Shown piece after piece: positions 1 to 8,632 of a stretch of 64,000 bases of DNA. A program made the position numbers and the translations under genes. The notes under the pieces were generated by a model, which saw only the letters and a list, made by a program, of their open reading frames with translations, did not search any database and was not told the DNA's origin. Each line of letters opens with the position of its first letter. The first letter of the stretch is position 1. Source of the stretch: an uncultured Eubacterium sp. (GTDB lineage Bacteria > Bacillota > Clostridia > Lachnospirales > Lachnospiraceae); the NCBI GenBank assembly GCA_934320655.1, contig CAKRFN010000010.1, positions 1-64,000 of the forward strand. Direction: 5' to 3'.

Positions 1-72
1 TTAGAAAAGTGAAAGGCAGCCGAAATGTTTCATGACGCATTGGTGCCTTTCGCAGAAAGGTGGATTATAACA

Positions 73-1692
73 ATGAGAAAAATGATGAAACAAACAAGGG
101 AAAAGAAGAATAAAGCGAGATGGAAAAAACTATGTGCGGGACTGCTCACGGCAGCCTTAACCGGAACAGTCATACCGACGGTATATGCGTCTGCGGAGAC
201 AACTACCGGTCATGTACCGACTGGCGGATTGATGGAATTTGTCGAGGAGCCGGTTGTCCGCGTTCTGTCGGATGACATGAATGACGCAGAAACGGACACT
301 AATACGCTGCGCAGTATCCGGCAGGAGCTGCGGGTATACGAGTGGGACTGCTACAGCAACGATTATTATTATAGTAAACTTACGGAGTCTGAGCAGCGCC
401 TGTACGAGCAGATGGACGCAGCCTGTGGGGAATTGCTGACTTCCAGCTCCCTTGCGGCAGAGAAATACGAGGTCAACCGCAACGGCAAAAAGGTCGTGTG
501 CAGGGGAACTAAAATGATCAGCACAGTGGGGCTGGGCAGTGAACAGGTCAAGAAGGTGTATGAGTTATTTATCTACGCCAATCCGCAGTATTACTTTTTG
601 TCAAACAGCCGTTTCGTAAAGACCGGAGCGGTCGCGCTGGGGATCTATGATACCTTTGCGACAGGCAGCGCCCGTGCGGCGGCAACCGATAAGGTGTATG
701 CACGCATCAAGGCGATGCAGCAGAAAATTCGTACAGACGGCACGGTTTACGAGACTGAATCGCAGATCCATGAGCTGGTCTGTGATGAGATAGACTATCT
801 GTCGACTGCCAATGCCACGGCAGATACGTCCGATCCGTATTATACACAGACGATCTATGGTGCGTTGACGACCGGAAAAACCGTGTGTGCAGGCTATACA
901 AAGCTCTATGAGCTGCTGTGCAATTATTTTGGGATCGATTGTATCGCAGTAGTGAGTGCGGATCACGCATGGAATCTTGTGCGCTATGGGGAGCACTGGT
1001 ACATTGTAGATACAACATGGGATGATTCCTATAATAGAAGTGCCTATTTCCACATTTCAGAGCGGCAGATGTATGCGACAGATCAGGATAACAGCCATAT
1101 TGCCAATTCCTTGTATATAGGACTGATGCCGACGGCGGACATCCGTTTTTCCGATAGTCTCAAATCTGTTTACGGGCTGGAGCAGCCAAAGGTCGAGATC
1201 GCGGATACCGCAGACGGATTGACGATCACGATGGACAGTACACAGGGGGAAGTATATTACACGTTGGATGGCACAACACCCACATCGGGGGATTTGTATG
1301 AGAATCCGATCGAGTTGCGGGATGCAGGAGACTACGTTGTGACTGCGGTCACGATGCAGGATGGCAGGCTTTCCAGTGCGTATGAGATCTTCCCGGTGCG
1401 CATCGCAGATGGGGAGGTGCGTGTCCGTTCGGTGAAAAATCTGGAGGGAAAGCAGGTGCGCGTGCTGTTTCAGGCATCGGGCAATTATGCCGGATATGAG
1501 GTGAGTTATGCGTCCAAGCGGGATTTCAGCAACCAGAAATCCGCAAAGCTCACAACATCGGCTGCGCGGATCAAAAAGCTGGCGCTGGGAAAGACCTATT
1601 ATGTCCGTGTGAGAGGGTATCGGACAGATGCATACGGCAATTATTATTATACGCCGTACTCAAAGGCAAAAAAGGTACAGGTCGTAAGATAA
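73..1692 (+). CDS. Secreted transglutaminase-like protein with C-terminal beta-sandwich domains
   Basis: The start at 73 is preferred over the in-frame ATG at 25: it follows a GAAAGGTGG ribosome binding site and opens directly into a basic stretch, a hydrophobic segment and a cleavage site near VYASA, which is a signal peptide. The 539-residue product carries a transglutaminase-like fold. Cys272 lies in TVCAGYTK, His298 in DHAWNL and Asp313 in IVDTTWDD, the expected catalytic triad. After it, near residues 375-445, comes a chitobiase C-terminal-like segment (YYTLDGTTPT), and then a fibronectin-III-like end rich in Tyr and Lys. In this superfamily such proteins act as cell-surface cysteine peptidases or cross-linking enzymes; the substrate here is unknown. 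It stands just upstream of a sensor gene and has a sequence-unrelated transglutaminase-like neighbour at 4953. The domain call is firm, the function is not. Confidence 0.85.
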   Translation: MRKMMKQTREKKNKARWKKLCAGLLTAALTGTVIPTVYASAETTTGHVPTGGLMEFVEEPVVRVLSDDMNDAETDTNTLRSIRQELRVYEWDCYSNDYYYSKLTESEQRLYEQMDAACGELLTSSSLAAEKYEVNRNGKKVVCRGTKMISTVGLGSEQVKKVYELFIYANPQYYFLSNSRFVKTGAVALGIYDTFATGSARAAATDKVYARIKAMQQKIRTDGTVYETESQIHELVCDEIDYLSTANATADTSDPYYTQTIYGALTTGKTVCAGYTKLYELLCNYFGIDCIAVVSADHAWNLVRYGEHWYIVDTTWDDSYNRSAYFHISERQMYATDQDNSHIANSLYIGLMPTADIRFSDSLKSVYGLEQPKVEIADTADGLTITMDSTQGEVYYTLDGTTPTSGDLYENPIELRDAGDYVVTAVTMQDGRLSSAYEIFPVRIADGEVRVRSVKNLEGKQVRVLFQASGNYAGYEVSYASKRDFSNQKSAKLTTSAARIKKLALGKTYYVRVRGYRTDAYGNYYYTPYSKAKKVQVVR

Positions 1693-1714
1693 CAGGTATG
1701 TTGGGGGAGAATGG

Positions 1715-2794
1715 ATGGCTGCTGCAAAGAAGCTGACATTAAAAAAACTGAAAAGAAAGAGCTTCTGGCCGTCTGTCATTATGTTTCTGGTGTTTGCGAC
1801 GGTGAGCATCACGCTGGTGTTTGCGGGGCTGCAACTGCTCTCGAATTATATTCTGGGAGCCAGACTGAGCACGGCGTGCAGTCAGGCGATGGATACGGGC
1901 ATAGTGATGGAACGGTGTATGAACGAAAAGAATGACCTGACCTATGCGGTGAACTATGTATCCCAGTTCCGCGAGGAGCCAAACAATGTCTATATCACCG
2001 ACAAGCTGCGAAACGCGGTGGTACATACCAGTGAGAATGCACCGGATTTGAACAGGTGTTATATTGTGAATATCGGTGATACCTATGAGCTGTATCCGGA
2101 TAGCAATGGCACGACGTCGGGGATGCTTCAGGATGTGAATATCTTGGAGGTGATGCAGCGCGCGTTTTATGATGATCCGATGGACAGATCACAGGATCGC
2201 GGTGCGTGGATGCGTGAGACCGTGATAGCAGAAACATTCTGGGTGAAAGCGCATTGGGATGTGGATCAGTATAATCTGTACGTGGAGAAAACGATTGAGC
2301 TGCAGCGGCAGGACATCTATTATGTATCCAGACTGGGCGTGATCACGCTCGTGATCCTGCTCATCCCGCTGTTATTCCTGTTTATCAATACGGTGACTAA
2401 TATTTATACACAGCGTGCGACGGTAAAGCTGTTGTATACGGATGCCGTCACGGGTGGACATAACTGGATTTATTTTCAGGGAACCGCACAAAAGATACTG
2501 GAACACATTCGAAACGCGCGCAGACCTTATGCACTCGTGGATCTGCATCTGGTACATTATTCGAATTATGTCAATTGCTACGGCAGCGATGAAGGGGAAA
2601 ATCTGCTTGAGTGCATGGATGGCTTCTTGAAATCCCGTGTGGGAGTGCGGGAAGCTTTCGGACACAATGCCGGGGCAGATTTTGGGCTGCTCATACGCTG
2701 TCAGGGCATGGATGAAACCGAGTGGAGACAGTATTGCCAGAACAGGGGCATGTACCGCCGAGGAGCTGCGCGCGCTCGTACAGTCGATCCATGA
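1715..2794 (+). CDS. Membrane sensor with degenerate GGDEF-like domain, frameshifted at its end
   Basis: The start at 1715 follows GGGGGAG. One transmembrane helix lies near residues 20-45, an extracytoplasmic sensor region at about 46-205, and a second helix at about 207-230. The cytoplasmic part begins like a diguanylate cyclase (LLYTDAVTGGHNWIYF) but the active-site loop reads NAGADF instead of GGDEF, so cyclase activity is unlikely. Reading breaks down after CQNRG: the last 14 residues are Arg/Ala-rich and look out of frame. Removing one G from the GGGG run at 2745-2748 would fuse the protein to the ORF that ends at 2978. The gene is followed by a response regulator, so it is likely the remnant of a membrane signalling protein that fed that regulator. 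It could instead be a functional truncated form. The break could also be a sequencing error. Confidence 0.6.
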   Translation: MAAAKKLTLKKLKRKSFWPSVIMFLVFATVSITLVFAGLQLLSNYILGARLSTACSQAMDTGIVMERCMNEKNDLTYAVNYVSQFREEPNNVYITDKLRNAVVHTSENAPDLNRCYIVNIGDTYELYPDSNGTTSGMLQDVNILEVMQRAFYDDPMDRSQDRGAWMRETVIAETFWVKAHWDVDQYNLYVEKTIELQRQDIYYVSRLGVITLVILLIPLLFLFINTVTNIYTQRATVKLLYTDAVTGGHNWIYFQGTAQKILEHIRNARRPYALVDLHLVHYSNYVNCYGSDEGENLLECMDGFLKSRVGVREAFGHNAGADFGLLIRCQGMDETEWRQYCQNRGMYRRGAARARTVDP

Positions 2795-2978
2795 TGCGGC
2801 GGATGCGTTTGATCTGGATGCGGCGGACGAGGTGATGAAGCAGCTGGAGACATGTCAGATACCAGAGGAGTATGCATCATATATGGATGAATTAAGGGTA
2901 TACCTGGCAGATGTGGCACTGATGGAGGTTATGGAACTGACAGAGCAATGGAACGCACAGATGGAGAAGGGGGAATAA
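2712..2978 (+). pseudogene. C-terminal fragment of signalling protein (Hpt-like), frameshifted from the upstream gene
   Basis: From about 2754 this frame reads TAEELRALVQSIHDAADAF and continues as a helical, acidic segment to the stop at 2978. It resembles the C-terminal histidine-phosphotransfer-type helices of large hybrid sensor proteins. No good ribosome binding site precedes any start codon in this frame, and the in-frame ATG at 2712 falls in sequence that codes for the upstream gene in another frame. It is therefore best read as the tail of the gene at 1715. No conserved phosphorylatable His context is visible. Between the degenerate GGDEF start and this tail most of a GGDEF domain, and any kinase domain, is missing, so an internal deletion probably accompanied the frameshift (inference). 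Confidence 0.5.
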
Positions 2979-2980
2979 TT

Positions 2981-3748
2981 GTGAAAAAAAACATATTGAT
3001 TGTATCACATACACAGGGATATCTGATGCTCAGCCTGAAAGAAAAATTTGCAAAGACAGGATATAATGTCATTTATGTGGCACCGGATATAGACAAGATC
3101 AATAAAATTGAAGAGCCGGTCAGTGCGCTGCTGATCTACGGCGATGAGCAGGTCGTAGAGAGAAAATCGGTATTGGTTTATCTCAAGGACTGGGTGGCAG
3201 AGCGCGATATTCCGGTATTTGCGACGGGCAGTACGGATGAATTGCAGGTGATCAGGTCTGCGGTGGGCGAACACGCGCTGCGGCAGACATTCGCCAGACC
3301 GCTCAATGCAAAGGATATGGTGTGGGAGATCAGCCGTTATGTGACAAAATACGGCGCCGGTGTGAAAAAGAAAATACTCGTCGTGGATGATTCCGGGGCG
3401 ATGCTGCGCAATGTCAAGCGGTGGCTGGAGGATCATTATCAGGTGATTTTAGCCAATTCCGGGGCGATGGCGATCAAGTATCTGGCGGTCAACCGCCCGG
3501 ATCTGATCCTGCTCGACTATGAGATGCCGATTCTGGACGGCAGACAAATGCTGGAAATGATACGCGCAGAGAATGAGTTTGCGGATATACCGGTTATTTT
3601 CCTGACGAGCAAGGACGACCGGGAGAGCGTGATGCAGGTCATGTCATTAAAGCCCGAGGGATATCTGCTCAAGATGCAGCCTCCGGGAGAGATTGTCAAG
3701 GCAATCGACGACTTTTTTGAGAAGAGAAAAGGCAATCGGGATGCATAG
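2981..3748 (+). CDS. Response regulator with N-terminal pseudo-receiver and C-terminal receiver domain
   Basis: The GTG start at 2981 is chosen over the ATG at 2948 because GAAGGGGGAA precedes it and because the first residues (VKKNILIVSHTQG) then match the start of a receiver fold. Residues 1-125 form a receiver-like domain lacking the usual acidic pocket. Residues 130-250 form a canonical receiver: KKILVVDDSG, the phospho-acceptor Asp179 in LILLDYEMP, LTSK, and the Lys of LLKMQPPGE. There is no DNA-binding or enzymatic output domain, so output must be by protein contact. The gene lies two bases after the broken sensor gene and its last 8 bases overlap the start of cbiG. Its partner kinase may be lost. 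The family call is sure, the pathway unknown. Confidence 0.8.
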   Translation: MKKNILIVSHTQGYLMLSLKEKFAKTGYNVIYVAPDIDKINKIEEPVSALLIYGDEQVVERKSVLVYLKDWVAERDIPVFATGSTDELQVIRSAVGEHALRQTFARPLNAKDMVWEISRYVTKYGAGVKKKILVVDDSGAMLRNVKRWLEDHYQVILANSGAMAIKYLAVNRPDLILLDYEMPILDGRQMLEMIRAENEFADIPVIFLTSKDDRESVMQVMSLKPEGYLLKMQPPGEIVKAIDDFFEKRKGNRDA

Positions 3749-4751
3749 GCAGGGGGCGGTATTTGCATTTACCGAAAGCGGAAAACAGACGGCGGGACGG
3801 ATTGCACAGGTGTTGCGGCAGCAGGGAACCGTCGTCCGCTGTTTTGTCCCCAGACGGCTGGAAACCGCTGGCTTTGAGGGCTTTACGGAGCTGTCACAGG
3901 TGGTCGGGGAGCAGACCGCACAAGCAGATGCTCTGATTTTTGTCGGAGCGGCGGGAATCGCCGTGCGTGCTGTCGCGCCTTATGTGGAGAGCAAACTGAC
4001 CGATCCGGCAGTTCTCGTGGTAGATGAGAGGGCGCAGTATGTGATCCCAATACTCAGCGGACATGCAGGCGGGGCGAATGAGCTGGCGGTATATCTGGCA
4101 CAGGGGCTCGCGGCGCTTCCGGTTATCACGACGGCGACAGACGTACGGGATCAGTTTTCGGTAGATACCTATGCGAGACAGCGGCATCTGGCGATTGTGG
4201 AAAAAAACGAGATCAAGCATCTGTCGGGGGCGCTGCTTGAGGGAAAACCGGTCGGAGCGCTTACGCCGGAGTGTGGATTTGTCATCACACCGCATCCGGA
4301 AGGGAAACCGTTTTCCCATACGCTGCATCTCGTGCCGCAGGATCTGGTGCTTGGAATGGGCTGCCGCAGCGGTACGCCGCAGGAACGGCTCTATGAGTTT
4401 GTGGAGGCTGTGTTTGCGCGGCAGGACTGGTCATTGTACCGCATCCGGGCGGTGGCTTCGATCGATGTCAAGCGCACAGAGCCGGGACTGATTGCACTGG
4501 CAAAGCGGCTGCGGGTGCCGTTTCTGACCTATCCGGCACAGGAATTGTGTGCGCAGAACGGCACGTTTACAGCGTCGGATTTTGTGCGCCGCACGGTGGG
4601 CGTGGACAATGTCTGTGAGCGGAGCGCGCTTTGCGCGGCGGTCTGTGAGGGCTGGATTCCGCAGAATGCCCGGTTTGAGCAGTATGTACGGCTGTCCAAA
4701 CAGGCGCAGGATGGGATGACGCTCGCGGCTGTCGGGCTGTGTGAAAAATAA
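3741..4751 (+). CDS. cbiG: Cobalt-precorrin-5A hydrolase (CbiG)
   Basis: CbiG opens the delta-lactone of cobalt-precorrin-5A, releasing acetaldehyde, in the anaerobic cobalamin pathway. The 336-residue product has the three usual parts: an N-terminal domain (VFAFTESGKQTA), a central domain with FVGAAGIAVRAVAPYV and the strongly conserved PILSGHAGGANELA near residues 100-113, and a C-terminal CbiG domain with LGMGCRSGTP and ASIDVKRTEPGL. The start at 3741 overlaps the stop of the response regulator by 8 bases, so the two are probably translationally coupled. No other corrin-ring gene is next to it; a cobalt/nickel importer lies 51 kb downstream. Cytoplasmic enzyme. The call is strong; the isolation from other cob/cbi genes is unusual. 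Confidence 0.88.
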   Translation: MHRQGAVFAFTESGKQTAGRIAQVLRQQGTVVRCFVPRRLETAGFEGFTELSQVVGEQTAQADALIFVGAAGIAVRAVAPYVESKLTDPAVLVVDERAQYVIPILSGHAGGANELAVYLAQGLAALPVITTATDVRDQFSVDTYARQRHLAIVEKNEIKHLSGALLEGKPVGALTPECGFVITPHPEGKPFSHTLHLVPQDLVLGMGCRSGTPQERLYEFVEAVFARQDWSLYRIRAVASIDVKRTEPGLIALAKRLRVPFLTYPAQELCAQNGTFTASDFVRRTVGVDNVCERSALCAAVCEGWIPQNARFEQYVRLSKQAQDGMTLAAVGLCEK

Positions 4752-4952
4752 AATAAAAAATTTTAAATATTTTTGATCCAAGTGTAGTTATTTTCGGGGT
4801 CTTATTCGTTATAGTATTATATACAGATTTTATTGGGATTTTTTGGAAGTTCCTTGTAACGAACCGGAACAAAGAGGGTCTGTATATATGAAAGGGCATC
4901 CGGGGAAAAGCGACCGGGAGGATCATTTCGCGTGAGAAGAGAGGAAACGAAC

Positions 4953-6290
4953 ATGGAAGAGAAGAAGGAAGTATTAGAGCAGGAAAGAGCAACTGAGCAG
5001 ACCGTTACAGCGTCTGCAAAATCCGGAAAAAGAGCGTCCGGAAAGAAGAACGGACTGGCAAGACATGTAGCGTTTGTGCTGGTAGCGGTTCTGCTGGTAG
5101 GAGGCGTAGGTACGTCAATCGGCATGAGTGCATGGATGATGGATACGCAGGCAAGCCAGAATGCAAAGGTGAGCCAGTTCATCGATGATGAGCGTGCGCG
5201 TCAGGCAGAGGAAGCAGAACAGGAGAGCACCTATCAGGAGGATGGCTACAAGGTCATGGACCAGTATGAGATCCGCAGTACCACGCAGATCTCCGATGCC
5301 TATTTGAACAACGATCCGTCCGGATTGAGCGACGAGGACAAAGAAACCTACGACATGGCAAAGAAGGTTCTCGACGAGATCATTAAGGACGGAATGAGTG
5401 ATTACGAGAAAGAGCTGGCGATCTACGACTGGATGGTAGACAATATCGGTCAGGGCAGCGGACATACGATCAGTATGCCGGGACAGAATACCGAGGCATT
5501 TACGCCGCATGACGTGTTGCGTGACCACAGCGCAGTATGTGTCGGATATGCGACGACGTTCCGGCTGTTTGCGAATATGGTCGGCTTAGAGGTACATATC
5601 GTACACAATGACTATCATTCATGGGATATGGTAAAGCTGGATGACGGCGAGTGGTATCAGCTGGATATCTATTCCGATGCAAACGGTTCCAAGTACCGCA
5701 ATTTCAATATGACAGACGATCAGGCACGCAACGGTCATGACTGGGATGATTCTGCGTTGCCGGAGGCAAAGGGCACGAAGTATTCGTATGCAGTCCAGAG
5801 TGCGGTAAAGCTGAAGGATCTGTTTGAGGTTCCGGCAAAGGTGCGTGAGGTATTAGATACAACCGAGAGCAGCAGCCTGTTCTTCAAGTTCCCGAATAAG
5901 CTTTCTGACAAGGAGCTGGCGCTGGCAGACCAGATGATGCTGCTGATGCAGCAGGCAATGTATTCAATACCGGGCGGCGACAGCAAGGATCTGAGTGCTG
6001 CATGGGTGGATGACGGAGAAGGCAGCTATGTACTGGCGATCTATGTATCCGATTACTCCGGAAATGGCGGCGGATCTTCCATCGGAGATGCAGACCCGCA
6101 GAAGGTAACAGACATGACGAATAAGGTCAACGAGCTGTTCGGCAGCCAGGTCATGGATCCGAATGATGCCGGCGGTGCCGGTGAAGCAGTGCCTCTGGAT
6201 GAGACGACAGCGAATACTACCGGTGAGATGACAGAGGAAGTCATCGGTGGCGCAGATACTACGACCGCAACATTTGTGGCAGGTAACTAA
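4953..6290 (+). CDS. Membrane-anchored transglutaminase-like protein
   Basis: The ATG at 4953 follows AGAGGAAA; a GTG at 4932 with its own GGGAGG is a possible alternative that would add 7 residues. The 445-residue product has a cytoplasmic Lys/Glu-rich tail, one transmembrane helix at about residues 38-60 and an extracytoplasmic charged linker. A transglutaminase-like core follows, with Cys196 (AVCVGYATT), His222 (YHSWDMV) and Asp238 (QLDIYSD). The C-terminal 150 residues are acidic, with Gly- and Thr-rich stretches and no recognised domain. It precedes a DUF4358 lipoprotein and an O-acyltransferase pair in the same direction with short gaps, so a role in surface polymer modification or maturation is likely (inference). 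The substrate cannot be told from sequence. Confidence 0.82.
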   Translation: MEEKKEVLEQERATEQTVTASAKSGKRASGKKNGLARHVAFVLVAVLLVGGVGTSIGMSAWMMDTQASQNAKVSQFIDDERARQAEEAEQESTYQEDGYKVMDQYEIRSTTQISDAYLNNDPSGLSDEDKETYDMAKKVLDEIIKDGMSDYEKELAIYDWMVDNIGQGSGHTISMPGQNTEAFTPHDVLRDHSAVCVGYATTFRLFANMVGLEVHIVHNDYHSWDMVKLDDGEWYQLDIYSDANGSKYRNFNMTDDQARNGHDWDDSALPEAKGTKYSYAVQSAVKLKDLFEVPAKVREVLDTTESSSLFFKFPNKLSDKELALADQMMLLMQQAMYSIPGGDSKDLSAAWVDDGEGSYVLAIYVSDYSGNGGGSSIGDADPQKVTDMTNKVNELFGSQVMDPNDAGGAGEAVPLDETTANTTGEMTEEVIGGADTTTATFVAGN

Positions 6291-6321
6291 TCAGGTCATA
6301 TTAGGATAAAAGGTGAACGAT

Positions 6322-6843
6322 ATGAAGAAATTATCTCAAAAAATCACACGAAGCGTGCTGCTGATCTGCAGCATGCTCCTGCTGGCAGGATGTCTGACCG
6401 GCTGTGGCGGAACAAAGGACGCGGATCAGTCGGATACACAGGCAGCAGTCGATATGGATGCGCTGTGTAAAAACATGCTGGCGGCAGATACGACGCTGCC
6501 GGAGATGGTGACTGTCACGGATAAAGACGACCAGGCGGAATTGAATTTCGGATCTTTTTCTGATTTTTCCTATGATCGGGTGGCAGCTTATTTCTATGCT
6601 TATGCAAAGGAGGGCGGTTCGGAGGAGATCGCAGTCGTAGAGCTGAAGGATGCACAGGATGCAGCCGCGCTTATGACTACGATGCAGGATCATTTAAAGG
6701 ATCGCAGGGGAGCACTCGAATCGTATGCGCCGGATCAGCTCACATTGATCGACCACGCGGTGATCAAGCAGAACGGACGCTATGTAGCGATGATTATTTC
6801 GCCCAAGAGCGGACTCGTCCAGCAGGCATTTGTAGTCGATTAA
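6322..6843 (+). CDS. DUF4358-type lipoprotein
   Basis: The start at 6322 is used rather than the GTG at 6313 because the AAAGG motif at 6309 fits it. The product has 173 residues with a signal peptide and a lipobox: LLAGC24, with a second possible LTGC28. After a short Asp/Gln-rich linker comes a compact domain. It includes ELNFGSFSDFSYDRV and AVVELKDAQDAAALMTTMQ and ends in a short hydrophobic strand. This pattern matches the DUF4358 family found beside MBOAT and DHHW genes in Lachnospiraceae. No catalytic residue is evident. It lies 31 bases after the transglutaminase-like gene and 24 before the acyltransferase, so it is probably an outer-face accessory protein of the same machinery. Family assignment is from memory of the motif pattern. 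Confidence 0.72.
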   Translation: MKKLSQKITRSVLLICSMLLLAGCLTGCGGTKDADQSDTQAAVDMDALCKNMLAADTTLPEMVTVTDKDDQAELNFGSFSDFSYDRVAAYFYAYAKEGGSEEIAVVELKDAQDAAALMTTMQDHLKDRRGALESYAPDQLTLIDHAVIKQNGRYVAMIISPKSGLVQQAFVVD

Positions 6844-6867
6844 CCGGGCAGAATTGAGGTAGGGACG

Positions 6868-8274
6868 ATGGTATTTAGCAGCATATTTTTCTTATGTGTA
6901 TTTTTACCGATCGTAGTAGTGATCTATTATGGATTGCCGAAGCAGTTACGCAATTTGTGGCTGCTTCTGGCAAGCCTTTTTTTCTATGCATGGGGAGAAC
7001 CGCGATACATTCTCATCATGCTTTTTTCTACGGTCTTTGATTATTTCAACGGAAGGGCGATCGCCTATGCCACCGAAAAAGGAAAGCACGATACGTGGGG
7101 ACGGGCGGTGCTCGTGCTGTCTGTGGTAGGAAATCTCGCGATTTTATGCTTTTTTAAATATACGGACTTTGTACTGGAGACGGTGAACCGGCTGGCAGGT
7201 ACGCAGATCGGGCTTTTACAGCTCGTGCTGCCGATCGGTATCTCATTTTATACGTTCCAGACGATGTCTTACACGATCGATGTGTACCGTGGGGAGACTC
7301 CGGCGCAGAAAAACATCATTTCGTTTGGTATGTATGTGTGCCTGTTTCCACAGTTGATTGCCGGACCGATCGTGCGTTATCAGGATGTGCAGCGCGAGGT
7401 GGATGTCCGCACGGAGACAGTTGCAGACATGACACACGGTTTGCAGCGTTTTCTGGTCGGACTCGGCAAAAAGGTGCTGCTTGCGAACCAGATTGGTGTG
7501 CTCTGGGATTATATCAAAGGGCTTGGCAGCGCGGATATGAGCATGGCGCTGGCTTGGCTTGGTGCGTTGGCATTTACATTCCAGATCTATTTCGACTTTT
7601 CCGGCTATTCGGACATGGCGATCGGGCTCGGGGAGATGTTCGGTTTTCATTTTCCGGAGAACTTTGACCATCCGTATGAGTCGAAAAGCATTACGGAGTT
7701 CTGGCGCAGGTGGCATATGACGCTCGGCACATGGTTTCGTGAATACGTGTACATACCGCTTGGCGGCAACCGCAAGGGGCTTGCCAGACAGGTGTGCAAC
7801 CTGTTTGTCGTATGGTTTCTGACCGGACTGTGGCACGGTGCGGGATGGAATTTTATTCTCTGGGGACTCTATTATTTTGTATTGCTTGTTTTGGAAAAAT
7901 TTGTGCTCCGGCGGATCGCGCCGCGCGTTCCGGCGTGGTTACAGCACCTTTATACGATGTTTTTCGTAGTTGTCGGCTGGGTGATCTTTGCCTGCGACGA
8001 TATGACGCTGCTCGGCAGCTATTTCAAGGCACTGTTTGGAATCGGTGTGCCGCTCGGAAATGCGTTGGCGGCTTATGAGTGGGATATTCTGGCACCGTTT
8101 TTGATTATACTTACATTGGCAGCCACGACGATTCCGGTGCGCATCGCAAAACAGATCGTGGAGCCGAAGCGCCGCAGTGCGTTCCTCATGGTTTATTCCG
8201 TGATCTTGCTGTTTTTGTCGCTGGCGTTTCTCGTGAGTGGAAGCTATAATCCGTTTTTATATTTTAGGTTTTAA
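6868..8274 (+). CDS. MBOAT family membrane O-acyltransferase (AlgI/DltB-like)
   Basis: The 468-residue protein spans the membrane many times, beginning with FSSIFFLCVFLPIVVVIYY. It carries the MBOAT signature EFWRRWHMTLGTWFREYVYI near residue 275 and the catalytic His323 in LTGLWHGAGWNF. Family members move an acyl, usually acetyl, group across the membrane for transfer to alginate, teichoic acid or peptidoglycan. The length is usual for the AlgI branch. It is preceded by a DUF4358 lipoprotein and followed, after a 358-base gap holding a non-coding repeat, by a DHHW protein, the usual outer-face partner. The acceptor polymer is unknown. Its ribosome binding site is GAGGTAGGG. Confidence 0.93.
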   Translation: MVFSSIFFLCVFLPIVVVIYYGLPKQLRNLWLLLASLFFYAWGEPRYILIMLFSTVFDYFNGRAIAYATEKGKHDTWGRAVLVLSVVGNLAILCFFKYTDFVLETVNRLAGTQIGLLQLVLPIGISFYTFQTMSYTIDVYRGETPAQKNIISFGMYVCLFPQLIAGPIVRYQDVQREVDVRTETVADMTHGLQRFLVGLGKKVLLANQIGVLWDYIKGLGSADMSMALAWLGALAFTFQIYFDFSGYSDMAIGLGEMFGFHFPENFDHPYESKSITEFWRRWHMTLGTWFREYVYIPLGGNRKGLARQVCNLFVVWFLTGLWHGAGWNFILWGLYYFVLLVLEKFVLRRIAPRVPAWLQHLYTMFFVVVGWVIFACDDMTLLGSYFKALFGIGVPLGNALAAYEWDILAPFLIILTLAATTIPVRIAKQIVEPKRRSAFLMVYSVILLFLSLAFLVSGSYNPFLYFRF

Positions 8275-8284
8275 GGGGCGGCTA

Positions 8285-8553
8285 CAGCTCCCGCAAGGAT
8301 ATGTAAACTGAGGCGGCTGCTGCACCAGTATCCCGATCAGGCTGCTTCGATTGCCCAGCGGTGTCTCGCTCTGTTTTGCCAAGTACCGCTGGCTCTGTCT
8401 ACAAGCTCGCACTTCGCCGGACAAACGTCGCATCTGACGGGAACTGCTGCAACCGCCGCCAGTAGCCATATGTTACGCAATGCGAAAATATTCATAGCGT
8501 AAAGCGGCATGTGGGCACAAGCATACCATCTGTTATAGATGCAGCGGGAGCTG
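8285..8553 (+). repeat. Non-coding interspersed repeat, copy 1
   Basis: This fills most of the 358-base gap between the MBOAT and DHHW genes. Two blocks, 8326-8370 (45 bases, 43 identical) and 8405-8450 (46 bases, 44 identical), recur in the same order and orientation at 28746-28790 and 28916-28961. The ends are inverted: CAGCTCCCGC at 8285-8294 is matched by its complement at 8544-8553. Smaller hairpins lie inside, such as CATCT/AGATG near 8528-8542. Only chance ORFs occur. It is a miniature mobile element, a structured RNA, or both. Confidence 0.75.
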
Positions 8554-8632
8554 CGACCTAATGTATTAAGGTTTTAAAATTATTTATTATCCGAGCAAAC
8601 GCAGAACGCAGGGCTGGGAGGTTAAGGAAAGA

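Noticed and set aside
601..1053. 150-codon ORF on the minus strand
   Set aside because: It lies inside the transglutaminase-like gene, has no ribosome binding site and has the His/Cys/Arg-rich look of antisense translation.
1711..1935. 74-codon ORF overlapping the start of the sensor gene
   Set aside because: It shares the ribosome binding site but lacks the membrane helix that the 1715 frame gives, and ends early.
8257..8469. 70-codon ORF on the minus strand in repeat copy 1
   Set aside because: Part of its peptide recurs in repeat copy 2, but only because the DNA is repeated; the rest is not shared and no ribosome binding site is present.
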